A DNA stretch of 7,331 nucleotides from Actinomycetes bacterium (lineage in GTDB: Bacteria; Actinomycetota; Actinomycetes; Mycobacteriales; Mycobacteriaceae). Location of the stretch: the NCBI GenBank assembly GCA_023415515.1, contig JAEZKH010000185.1, positions 1 to 7,331 of the forward strand, given 5' to 3'. Made by a program: the position numbers and the translations under genes. Positions 1 to 6,251 of this stretch are shown piece after piece (within the stretch, counting starts at the first letter, position 1; each line of letters begins with the position of its first letter). The notes under the pieces are model-generated. The model did not search any database. It was not told where the DNA came from and saw only the letters and a program-made list of their open reading frames with translations.

Positions 1-42
1 CGCGGTGCGCGCATTTTTACGGATTCCTGACGGGCCGCCATC

Positions 43-72
43 TTGACGTCACGCTGAACGCGCGTTTAACGT
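43..72 (+). promoter_or_regulatory. Probable promoter of the tetR-ABC-methyltransferase operon
   Basis: A -35-like TTGACG (43-48, five of six to TTGACA) and a -10-like TAACGT (67-72, fits TANNNT) are separated by 18 bases. The -10 ends seven bases before the ATG at 80 and no Shine-Dalgarno sequence precedes that ATG, so transcription may begin at or next to the start codon and give a leaderless mRNA, which is common in mycobacteria. The -35 overlaps an 8-bp perfect palindrome TGACGTCA (44-51). The element assignments are seen in sequence; the start point is inferred. Confidence 0.6.
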
Positions 73-90
73 ACTAAACATGCGTTCAGC
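53..90. promoter_or_regulatory. Extended inverted repeat, probable TetR autoregulatory operator
   Basis: Outer arms GCTGAACGC (53-61) and GCGTTCAGC (82-90) are perfect 9-bp inverted copies. Inner arms GTTTA (64-68) and TAAAC (75-79) share the same centre (71.5). In all, 14 of 19 base pairs of the 38-bp dyad are symmetric. It covers the -10 element and the first codons of the TetR gene, the position expected for a repressor that blocks its own operon. A dyad this long could hold two dimers, as in some TetR proteins. The symmetry is seen; binding is inferred. Confidence 0.7.
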
Positions 91-766
91 AGACGATCTG
101 ACGGCCGCCGCACGGATTCGCGACGCCGCGATCGACCAGGTGGGTCAACACGGCTTCACGATCGGGTTGCGCGCGATCGCCAAAGCGGCAGGCGTGAGTG
201 CCGCTCTGGTCATCCATCACTTCGGATCCAAGGACGGGCTGCTGAAGGTCTGCGACGACTACATCGTCGAGGTCATCCGCGAGTCCAAGTCCGAGTCGCT
301 GAAGTCCGCAGATGCCACCGAATGGTTCGCCCAGATGGCCGAGATCGAGTCCTACGCGCCGATCATGGCCTACCTCGTTCGCAGCATGCAGGCCGGCGGC
401 GCGCTCGCGAAGGCCTTCTGGCAGCGCATGATCGACAACGCCGAGGAGTACCTCGAGGAGGGCGTGCGCGCAGGCACTCTCAAACCCAGCCGCGACCCGA
501 AAGCCAGAGCGAGATTTCTCGGCATCAACAACGGCGGCGGCTTTCTGCTCTATCTCCAGATGCACGACAACCCGACAGATCTGCGGTCAGTGCTGCGCGA
601 CTACGCCGATGACATGGTGATGCCCGCGCTCGAGATCTACACCAACGGCCTGATGGCCGACTCGTCGATGTACGAGGCGTTCCTCGCCCAGCGAGAAAAA
701 GGCATCCCGTTCAGCAACCCGACTGAAGGAGTTCGCGATGACGACGATGTCAGTGCAACCGATTGA
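80..766 (+). CDS. TetR/AcrR-family repressor of the adjacent efflux operon
   Basis: A cytoplasmic DNA-binding repressor of 228 residues. The N-terminal helix-turn-helix domain spans about residues 9-55, with the typical TetR pattern of a GLRAIAKAAGVS helix-turn-helix followed by HHFGSKDGLL (residues 29-55). The rest is the helical ligand-binding and dimerisation domain, which is not conserved enough to name an inducer. It resembles M. tuberculosis Rv1219c, reported to control the Rv1217c-Rv1218c efflux pump (from memory). The ATG at 80 lacks a ribosome binding site, and a strong promoter lies just upstream, so translation is probably leaderless. A palindrome over the start suggests autorepression. 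The last 29 bases overlap the ATPase gene, and the acidic tail (RDDDDVSATD) is encoded largely in that overlap. The tail looks longer than in Rv1219c as I recall it. The family call is firm; the target genes are inferred from position. Confidence 0.92.
   Translation: MRSADDLTAAARIRDAAIDQVGQHGFTIGLRAIAKAAGVSAALVIHHFGSKDGLLKVCDDYIVEVIRESKSESLKSADATEWFAQMAEIESYAPIMAYLVRSMQAGGALAKAFWQRMIDNAEEYLEEGVRAGTLKPSRDPKARARFLGINNGGGFLLYLQMHDNPTDLRSVLRDYADDMVMPALEIYTNGLMADSSMYEAFLAQREKGIPFSNPTEGVRDDDDVSATD
726..731 (+). promoter_or_regulatory. Ribosome binding site of the ABC ATPase gene
   Basis: AAGGAG lies six bases before the ATG at 738, inside the tetR reading frame. It supports 738 rather than the in-frame ATG at 747 and shows that the ATPase is translated from within the end of tetR. 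Confidence 0.8.
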
Positions 767-1676
767 CACCGACGACCGGTTCCGGCCTGCTGTCGAAATC
801 CGCGGGCTCGTCAAGTCTTTCGGCCGCACCAAGGCACTCGACGGGCTTGACCTGACCGTCGCACCGGGTGACATAACCGGGTTTCTCGGCCCGAACGGCG
901 CAGGCAAGTCGACCACCATCCGCGTGCTGCTCGGTCTGCTGCGCGCCGACGGCGGAACCGCCCGACTGCTCGGCGGCGACCCGTGGCGCGACGCGGTTTC
1001 GTTGCACCGGCGCATCGCCTATGTGCCCGGCGACGTGACGCTCTGGGGCAACCTCACCGGCTTGCAGGCCATCGACTTCCTCGCGCGCCTGCGCGGCGAC
1101 GGCACCGTCGACACCAGGCGTCGCGACCAACTCATCGAGCGGTTCGAACTCGATCCACACAAGAAGGCGCGCACCTACTCGAAGGGCAACCGCCAGAAGG
1201 TCGCGATAGTCGCGGCGTTCGCCACCAACGCCGAACTCTATATCCTCGACGAACCGACCTCAGGACTGGACCCATTGATGGAGAAGGCTTTTCAAGCGTG
1301 CGTCCAAGAGGTCACCGGCCGCGGCGCCGCGGTCTTGTTGTCCAGTCACATCCTTGCCGAAGTCGAGAAGCTCTGCGACAGCGTGACTATCATCCGCGCA
1401 GGCCGCACGGTGCGGTCCGGGACGCTCAACGAGCTCCGCCATCTGATGCGAACGACGATCACGGTGCGCACCCACCACGACGGTCAGAGATTGCAGCAGA
1501 TCCCGTTTGTCCACGATTTCTCGATCGCCGACGGCCACTACGTCTTTTCGGTCGACCGCCACGATCTGGATCGGACGATGAATGTCCTGACCGGCCTGGG
1601 CATCATCGACCTGACCGTCACACCTGCGTCGCTGGAGGACATGTTCCTGCGCGAGTATCAGGGGACGGGCCGGTGA
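738..1676 (+). CDS. ABC transporter ATP-binding protein (drug/antibiotic efflux type)
   Basis: The 312-residue nucleotide-binding subunit, expected to act as a dimer on the inner face of the membrane and power the permease encoded next. Visible motifs are Walker A GPNGAGKST (51-59), signature region YSKGNRQK (147-154), Walker B LYILDE (167-172), D-loop SGLD (175-178) and H-loop His204. The C-terminal part (about 230-312) ends in a LEDMFLREY segment typical of ABC-2 exporter ATPases. The Q-loop glutamine is missing: the segment reads AYVPGDV, with Gly98 in its place. I believe this is common in actinobacterial tetronasin-type ATPases rather than a defect. It resembles M. tuberculosis Rv1218c, reported as a multidrug exporter component. 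It starts inside tetR behind a good Shine-Dalgarno sequence, and its stop overlaps the permease start (GTGA). The substrate is not readable from sequence. Confidence 0.95.
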   Translation: MTTMSVQPIDTDDRFRPAVEIRGLVKSFGRTKALDGLDLTVAPGDITGFLGPNGAGKSTTIRVLLGLLRADGGTARLLGGDPWRDAVSLHRRIAYVPGDVTLWGNLTGLQAIDFLARLRGDGTVDTRRRDQLIERFELDPHKKARTYSKGNRQKVAIVAAFATNAELYILDEPTSGLDPLMEKAFQACVQEVTGRGAAVLLSSHILAEVEKLCDSVTIIRAGRTVRSGTLNELRHLMRTTITVRTHHDGQRLQQIPFVHDFSIADGHYVFSVDRHDLDRTMNVLTGLGIIDLTVTPASLEDMFLREYQGTGR

Positions 1677-3295
1677 CCGCAATATCTGTCGCACCGCCCG
1701 CGGGTCGACACGAGTCGCGGTCGCCGGGTTCGTCGCTCACCGGAGTCGGCGCCCTGATACGGCTCGCGCTACGCCGCGACCGAGTCCGCCTCACCATCTG
1801 GATCGCCTCGTTGACGATGATGATGGTGTACGCGCCAACTGCGGTCGAACTCGCCTACCCCGAGGAGGCGCAGCGGGCTGCCCGCGTCGCGCTTCTCAAG
1901 ACACCCGCAGGGATGATGCTCGGCGGACCCATGTTCGGTGTCAAGGAAACCGACCTCGGCGTGATGATGGCCAACGAGTTGATGCTGACACTCATCGTCG
2001 CCGCATCCATAATGTCCATCCTCACCGTCGTCCGGCACACCCGCGCCGATGAGGAAAGCGGCGCAGCGGAACTGGTGCTCTCATCGGTGGTGGGCCGACA
2101 TGCGCGGACGTATGCGGCGCTCATCGTTGTCGGCGGCGTCAACGCGGTACTCGCACTGTGCATGACGGTGGCGATGAGCGCGACGGGCTTCAGCGTGGTG
2201 GACACCGCAGCGATGTGCTTCGGGATCACCACGGTGGCAATGGTTTTCGGTGCCGTCGCAGCGGTGACCGCTCAGCTGTGGCGGCAGACGCGGGCCGCGA
2301 CAGGTGCGGCGATGGGAGTACTCGCGCTCGCGGCACTGGTGCGCGGGATCGGAGACGTCATCGACAATTCCGGCAGCGCACTGTCCTGGTTCTCCCCCAT
2401 CGCGTGGGCTCAGCAGATGCGGCCGTTCGTGGACCTGCGGTGGTGGCCGCTGGCGATGTTGATCGCGCTGATTCTCGGTCTCATCGCGATGGCGTCGACC
2501 ATGGAGAACCGTCGGCAGTACGACGACGGCGTCATCCCGTCGTCGGGTGAGCATCCCGACGCGGGGCCGATCCGAAGCGTGCTCGATCTGCACCTGACGA
2601 TGCAGCGCGCTCAGACGATCGGTTGGACGATCGGGATCTTCCTGTCCGGATTGGCCTTCGGGTCGATGACGAAATCGTTGCTCGACGCCGCAGCCGACAA
2701 TGAACTCCTCCAGCGGGTGCTGACGCAGCAGGGCACAGACGGCGTCTACACCACGTTGATGCAGTTCCTCGCCGCGGCGGCCACAGCCTACGTCGTCGCC
2801 GCGGTGCTCCGCGTCCGCAGTGACGAAGAGGCAGGCCTCGGCGAGGCGGTGCTGGCCGGCGCGGTGTCACGGTGGCGGTGGCTCACCACAGCGGTCATCG
2901 CGGCCGTCGTCGGATCGACGGTGCTGATGGTGTGCGCCGGCCTCGGCATGGGCCTTGGCGCGGGCATCACCATCGGCGAGCCGCAGACGATCTGGCGCCT
3001 GACCCTCGCAGGTGTGGCCTTCGTGCCCGCCATGGCGGCAATGGCGGCTATGGCGGCATTGGGTGTCGCCCTGCGCGCGTCCTGGATCGGTTGGCTGGCA
3101 GTGACGTTCGTGGTCGTCTCGCTATACCTGGGAGCGTTGCTGCGGTTGCCGCAATGGTTGCTCGACGCATCGCCGGTGGGTCAGACGAAGGCACCGACCG
3201 AATACTCGCCGGTTGCCCTGGGCGCCATGCTGGTCGCCTCGGTGCTGCTGACGCTCGTCGCGGGCGCCACCTACCGACGCCGCGACGCGGCCTGA
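1673..3295 (+). CDS. ABC-2 type permease, two homologous halves
   Basis: A 540-residue integral membrane subunit, the likely partner of the upstream ATPase and similar to M. tuberculosis Rv1217c (annotated tetronasin-type transport protein). The chosen start is GTG at 1673. It overlaps the ATPase stop by four bases and has AGGGG at 1660-1664. The reading frame stays open further upstream, but there it runs antisense to sense in the ATPase gene and encodes no plausible protein. About twelve hydrophobic segments fall into two sets of six (residues about 38-276 and 315-532), linked by a polar loop near 277-312. Both halves carry the same cytoplasmic motif, R-A/S-D-E-E-S/A-G-x-x-E-x-V-L, at 124-135 and 382-393, showing internal duplication. 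One polypeptide therefore may supply both permease domains of the pump. Residues 454-463 are a MAAMAAMAAL run encoded by a 9-base tandem repeat. Confidence 0.92.
   Translation: MTAISVAPPAGRHESRSPGSSLTGVGALIRLALRRDRVRLTIWIASLTMMMVYAPTAVELAYPEEAQRAARVALLKTPAGMMLGGPMFGVKETDLGVMMANELMLTLIVAASIMSILTVVRHTRADEESGAAELVLSSVVGRHARTYAALIVVGGVNAVLALCMTVAMSATGFSVVDTAAMCFGITTVAMVFGAVAAVTAQLWRQTRAATGAAMGVLALAALVRGIGDVIDNSGSALSWFSPIAWAQQMRPFVDLRWWPLAMLIALILGLIAMASTMENRRQYDDGVIPSSGEHPDAGPIRSVLDLHLTMQRAQTIGWTIGIFLSGLAFGSMTKSLLDAAADNELLQRVLTQQGTDGVYTTLMQFLAAAATAYVVAAVLRVRSDEEAGLGEAVLAGAVSRWRWLTTAVIAAVVGSTVLMVCAGLGMGLGAGITIGEPQTIWRLTLAGVAFVPAMAAMAAMAALGVALRASWIGWLAVTFVVVSLYLGALLRLPQWLLDASPVGQTKAPTEYSPVALGAMLVASVLLTLVAGATYRRRDAA
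3032..3058 (+). repeat. Three in-frame 9-bp tandem units inside the permease gene
   Basis: ATGGCGGCA, ATGGCGGCT and ATGGCGGCA follow one another and encode Met-Ala-Ala three times in a predicted membrane segment (residues 454-462). Copy changes would keep the frame. It may vary between strains but has no evident function. Confidence 0.75.
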
Positions 3296-3302
3296 GCCGA
3301 TG

Positions 3303-3307
3303 GGAGG
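3303..3307 (+). promoter_or_regulatory. Shine-Dalgarno site that decides the start of the first methyltransferase-like gene
   Basis: GGAGG lies four bases before GTG at 3312. It falls after the competing ATG at 3300, which has no ribosome binding site of its own. This favours the GTG start. Confidence 0.7.
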
Positions 3308-3311
3308 ATTC

Positions 3312-3986
3312 GTGAAGCTCACCTTGCAGATGATCTCGTACACCGTCTTCAGCATCCTGTTCTTCGCGCTGCTGCTGTTCTGGCCCGCGGGCACCTTCGA
3401 CTATTGGCAGGGTTGGGTTTTCATCGCGGTGTTCCTCGTGGGCACCATGATCCCGACGGTTTATCTCGCGGTGAGGTATCCCGATGCGTTCCGCCGACGT
3501 ACCCGCTCGGGGCCGTTCGCGGAAAGCCGAATGGCACAGAAGCTCATCAACGGCGGCATCATAGCGACGACGGTCGCCATGGCCGTGCTGAGCGCGTTCG
3601 ACCATCGGTTCGGATGGTCGACGGTCCCGACTGCGGTCGTCGTGATCGGCAACGTGCTTGTCCTGGCCGGGCTCGGCGTGGCCGAACTGGTCGTCCTGCA
3701 GAACAATTACGCCGCGGCCACGATCACCGTCGAGGCAGAGCAGCCGGTCGTGTCCACCGGGCTCTATGGCGTTGTCCGCCACCCGATGTACGTCGGCGCG
3801 TTGATCATGATGGTCGGGATGCCGCTGGCGTTGGCATCGTATTGGGGTCTGCTGATCCTCATCCCGGGCGTGCTGGTGTTCGCCGCTCGAATCACCGACG
3901 AGGAGAAGGCGTTGCGACAGAATCTCGACGGTTACCTCGCCTACACCGACAAGGTGCACTACCGGCTGGTGCCCGGCGTGTGGTAA
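3312..3986 (+). CDS. ICMT/PEMT-fold membrane methyltransferase-like protein, copy 1
   Basis: A 224-residue membrane protein of the isoprenylcysteine carboxyl methyltransferase-like family, similar to M. tuberculosis Rv1216c by position, size and motif. Hydrophobic segments lie at about residues 8-26, 35-54, 80-96, 105-130 and a long helical pair at 160-192. The family core is LYGVVRHPMYVG (151-162), where RHPMY is the S-adenosylmethionine-side motif, and DEE (196-198) lies in the conserved C-terminal helix, followed by YRLVPGVW at the end. The start is GTG 3312 rather than ATG 3300, because GGAGG precedes it and because the protein then aligns without gaps, end to end, with copy 2. It lies 16 bases after the permease and 2 before copy 2. 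Family members methylate very different substrates (prenyl-cysteine, phospholipids, small molecules) and the substrate here is unknown. Context suggests a role tied to the efflux pump or to membrane stress. Confidence 0.85.
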   Translation: MKLTLQMISYTVFSILFFALLLFWPAGTFDYWQGWVFIAVFLVGTMIPTVYLAVRYPDAFRRRTRSGPFAESRMAQKLINGGIIATTVAMAVLSAFDHRFGWSTVPTAVVVIGNVLVLAGLGVAELVVLQNNYAAATITVEAEQPVVSTGLYGVVRHPMYVGALIMMVGMPLALASYWGLLILIPGVLVFAARITDEEKALRQNLDGYLAYTDKVHYRLVPGVW

Positions 3987-3988
3987 CG

Positions 3989-4663
3989 ATGAAAACCATT
4001 GGGCAGGGGCTGATCAGCTCGATTGCCGGGGCCGCCGTGTTCGGACTTCTCGTGTTCCTGCCCGCAGGAACGCTCACCTATTGGCGGGGTTGGTGCTTCA
4101 TCGCGGTGTTCGCGGCGGCGACGCTGATACCGAGCGCGTATCTTGCGGTGAGAAATCCCGCAGCCCTGCGCCGACGGATGCAGGCCGGGCCGGGCGCGGA
4201 GTCGCGACCGTTGCAGAAGGTCATCAGCGCGATCGCATTCCTCACGATGGCCGCGATGATCGTCGTCAGCGCGATGGACTTCCGCTTCGGCTGGTCGGCG
4301 GTACCGGCGGCCGTCTCGGTCGTTGGTCTTGTCCTCGTTGCTGTCGGACTCACCATCGCGATGCTGGTGACGATCCAGAACGGTTATGCCGCAGCGAATG
4401 TCAAGGTGGAGTCCGGCCAACAGCTGTCGTCGACCGGGTGGTACGGGTTCGTCAGACACCCGATGTACTTCGGCAATGTCATCCTGATGATCGGCATCCC
4501 GCTCGCACTCGGCTCCTACTGGGGGCTGCTCTTCGTCCTCGCCGGTCTGCTGGTGTTGGCGATCCGCATCAGCGACGAGGAAACCCTTCTGAGCCAGGAG
4601 CTGGCCGGCTACGGCGAGTACATGCAGAGTGTGCGCTACCGGTTGGTGCCCTACGTGTGGTGA
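3989..4663 (+). CDS. ICMT/PEMT-fold membrane methyltransferase-like protein, copy 2
   Basis: A 224-residue paralogue of the preceding gene. By hand count about 124 of 224 positions are identical in a gap-free alignment, so this is a tandem duplication, but not a recent one. It keeps the core WYGFVRHPMYFG (151-162), DEE (196-198) and the C-terminal YRLVPYVW. The N-terminal third and the segment between residues 80 and 125 differ most, which may reflect a different substrate or simple drift. The ATG at 3989 follows the previous stop by two bases with only a weak upstream purine stretch, so translation is probably coupled to copy 1. A longer open frame from 3404 is an out-of-frame reading of copy 1 and is not part of the gene. 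It is the last gene of the operon. The next gene is convergent after 56 bases, in which I see no convincing terminator hairpin. Confidence 0.85.
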   Translation: MKTIGQGLISSIAGAAVFGLLVFLPAGTLTYWRGWCFIAVFAAATLIPSAYLAVRNPAALRRRMQAGPGAESRPLQKVISAIAFLTMAAMIVVSAMDFRFGWSAVPAAVSVVGLVLVAVGLTIAMLVTIQNGYAAANVKVESGQQLSSTGWYGFVRHPMYFGNVILMIGIPLALGSYWGLLFVLAGLLVLAIRISDEETLLSQELAGYGEYMQSVRYRLVPYVW

Positions 4664-4719
4664 GCGCTGGCTTCATCGGCTTCGGCGCAGCCACAATGCA
4701 ACAAAATTGACGTGACCGG

Positions 4720-6201
4720 CTAGGGATCGCTTTGGCCATCCTCGAACAACTCTGTCAACAGTTCTTCTGGATGGTGGGCGAGATTGATCTCGGGCGGGCC
4801 GGTGCCGTCGGTGTAGGCGAGTCGGCCCTCGCCGGTGACCTTGGTCTGGAGGAGACCTTTGCTTATCAGGGCGTGGTCTGGTCCGCAGTCGAAGAACAGG
4901 CAGTCGGCGTCGGTGTTGCCGCCGGTGGCCCACGCGGGCTCGTGGTTCACTTCGCAGTGGTAGCCCGATTCGGTGCAGCCGGGCCGCGTACACCCGCGGT
5001 CGCGGGCATAACAGATGATGCGTTGGTCTGCGGTTGCGATGCGCTTGGTGCGGCCAAGGTAGAGCGGTCGGCCGGTGTGCTCATCGAACACCGCGAGGTA
5101 GTGAATTGCGTTGGCGGCCATGCGCAGTAGATCGCGCATCGGCAGGCGCGAGCCCCCACCCGTGCGGGCCGGCGCCGGCATCGGGATGCTTGGGTCATTG
5201 ACGGCGTGGGCGGCTCGATCGAGTTCAGCCAGTGTGGCGGTGGCGATGACGGTGACCGGCAGGCCGCGGTGCTGGCCGTATACGCCAGACGCGATGCCGG
5301 CTCTCATGCCGAGTTTGAAAGCGTCGTGCAGTCGCTGGGCGGCGCTGCGCGCGTCGAGGATGGCCTCTACATGGATGCCGTCGGCTGCCGTCGCGGGTTC
5401 GGGGGATTCGCTTTCTGCGTCGAGTACGTCATCGTCAGCCGGTGGTGCACTGCCCTCACCAGGCGCGGCTTCGGGGGTGTCGGTGCGGTGGCGGCCAGGG
5501 CGAACCGCTGCTTCGGCGGCTTCCATGTAGCCGCGGGCTTCCGGATCGATCCAACCCCAGACGTAGGTCATACCGTCTGGCTGCTGGCGTCCCATGTGCA
5601 GCCCGCTCTTACGCCGACGGTCCTGCTCGTCGAACTCGTCGTCAGGGTTGAGTTCGGCGGCGATGTCGCGGGCGATCTTCGCGACGAAGTTCGCATCTTC
5701 TTCCTTCGCGTGGCGCACCAGGATTCGCTCAGCGGTGTCCTTCTTGTGGGCCAGTCGCGACGGCAATTCGTCTACGCCTTTACAGACCGCGTCGATGTGC
5801 GCCTCGTCGACGTCACCGTTCTCCACGGCTTCGGCGAGTAGCGGCAGTTCAGGCGGCAGTTGCGGGCCGGTCAGGGATCGGCGCGGGCAAATGCGCTGAG
5901 CAATCTTCGTGCGGCGCTTGGCCTCCCCGGCAGTGATGCGTAGTCGCTGCCACAGCAGTTTGCATATGACGGTGCCTTTGGGCAGCGCGGCGTCAGCAGG
6001 GCCGTAGGCAGGGTCGGCGAGTTCGCCGAAGACCCGGTACATGAGGCCGCGGTTGACCCGATGCTGACGCTCCAGCCGTTCGGCGACATCGACGCGGAAC
6101 GCCTGGCCCACGGCATTCGAGCATGCGGCGCGCAGCCGTGCGTAACCCGCGTCGACCTCGTCGAGGGCTGCGCGGATCTCGTCCTGCTGCTGCAACTTCA
6201 C
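4720..6201 (-). CDS. DUF222 / HNH endonuclease domain protein (13E12 repeat family)
   Basis: A 493-residue protein of the family called 13E12 repeat proteins in M. tuberculosis. The N-terminal DUF222 region (about 5-230) is helical and charged. An acidic, proline-rich linker follows (about 235-275), then the rest of DUF222 and a C-terminal HNH nuclease motif: C404 and C409 (CTRPGC), CEVNH with the likely catalytic His420, TGGNTDADC (426-434) and CGPDH (439-443). The central Asn usual in the family (N in NL) appears to be Cys434, and the first His of the usual HH pair is Asn419, so nuclease activity is uncertain. The start is GTG at 6201, limited by an in-frame TGA just upstream. A GAGG at 6206-6203 fits better a TTG start two codons later (6195), unless the mRNA is leaderless. 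A perfect mycobacterial SOS box lies 13 bases upstream of the GTG, so expression is likely repressed by LexA and induced by DNA damage. Several M. tuberculosis 13E12 genes are known LexA targets. The true function is not known. Confidence 0.92.
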   Translation of the reverse strand: MKLQQQDEIRAALDEVDAGYARLRAACSNAVGQAFRVDVAERLERQHRVNRGLMYRVFGELADPAYGPADAALPKGTVICKLLWQRLRITAGEAKRRTKIAQRICPRRSLTGPQLPPELPLLAEAVENGDVDEAHIDAVCKGVDELPSRLAHKKDTAERILVRHAKEEDANFVAKIARDIAAELNPDDEFDEQDRRRKSGLHMGRQQPDGMTYVWGWIDPEARGYMEAAEAAVRPGRHRTDTPEAAPGEGSAPPADDDVLDAESESPEPATAADGIHVEAILDARSAAQRLHDAFKLGMRAGIASGVYGQHRGLPVTVIATATLAELDRAAHAVNDPSIPMPAPARTGGGSRLPMRDLLRMAANAIHYLAVFDEHTGRPLYLGRTKRIATADQRIICYARDRGCTRPGCTESGYHCEVNHEPAWATGGNTDADCLFFDCGPDHALISKGLLQTKVTGEGRLAYTDGTGPPEINLAHHPEELLTELFEDGQSDP

Positions 6202-6207
6202 ACCTCA

Positions 6208-6213
6208 AGATTA
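6208..6213 (-). promoter_or_regulatory. Probable -10 element of the DUF222/HNH gene
   Basis: On the minus strand TAATCT (6213 down to 6208) fits TANNNT and ends six bases before the GTG at 6201. That spacing would place transcription start at or beside the start codon. No convincing -35 was found; the SOS box occupies the region just upstream of this element. Confidence 0.5.
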
Positions 6214-6214
6214 C

Positions 6215-6230
6215 TCGAACATGTGTTCGA
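6215..6230. promoter_or_regulatory. LexA-binding SOS box
   Basis: TCGAAC (6215-6220), four bases ATGT, and GTTCGA (6225-6230) match the mycobacterial SOS box TCGAAC-N4-GTTCGA at every defined position. The dyad extends to 7-bp arms with a 2-base centre. It lies directly upstream of the -10 of the HNH gene and 13 bases from its start, so bound LexA would block RNA polymerase. It is 118 bases before the divergent DUF4126 gene and is less likely to control that one. Confidence 0.9.
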
Positions 6231-6251
6231 ACGCCACTGTCGAAGGCGATC

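Noticed and set aside
1..42. End of an upstream gene
   Set aside because: All three plus frames hit a stop before the TetR start and the fragment is too short to recognise; an O-methyltransferase is expected upstream from synteny but cannot be supported here.
44..51. TGACGTCA perfect 8-bp palindrome as a separate operator
   Set aside because: It is short and coincides with the -35 box; the longer dyad centred at 71.5 is a better operator candidate.
983..1672. Long open extension upstream of the permease start
   Set aside because: It lies wholly inside the ATPase gene in another frame and its translation is Arg/Pro-rich without any domain; it results from high GC content.
3048..3959. 303-codon minus-strand open frame, and a similar one at 3959-4459
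   Set aside because: His/Arg/Asp-rich translations antisense to clear membrane protein genes, as expected for high-GC shadow frames.
3404..3988. Long open extension upstream of the second methyltransferase-like gene
   Set aside because: It is an out-of-frame reading of the first copy. ATG 3989 aligns exactly with the start of the paralogue.
4664..4719. Terminator between the operon and the HNH gene
   Set aside because: The region has a short direct repeat (GGCTTC twice) and weak partial dyads, but no stable stem followed by a T-tract on either strand.
4732..5841. Plus-strand open frames across the HNH gene (4732-5130, 5111-5530, 5206-5841)
   Set aside because: All are antisense to a gene with recognisable domains on the other strand, and none shows a domain or ribosome binding site.
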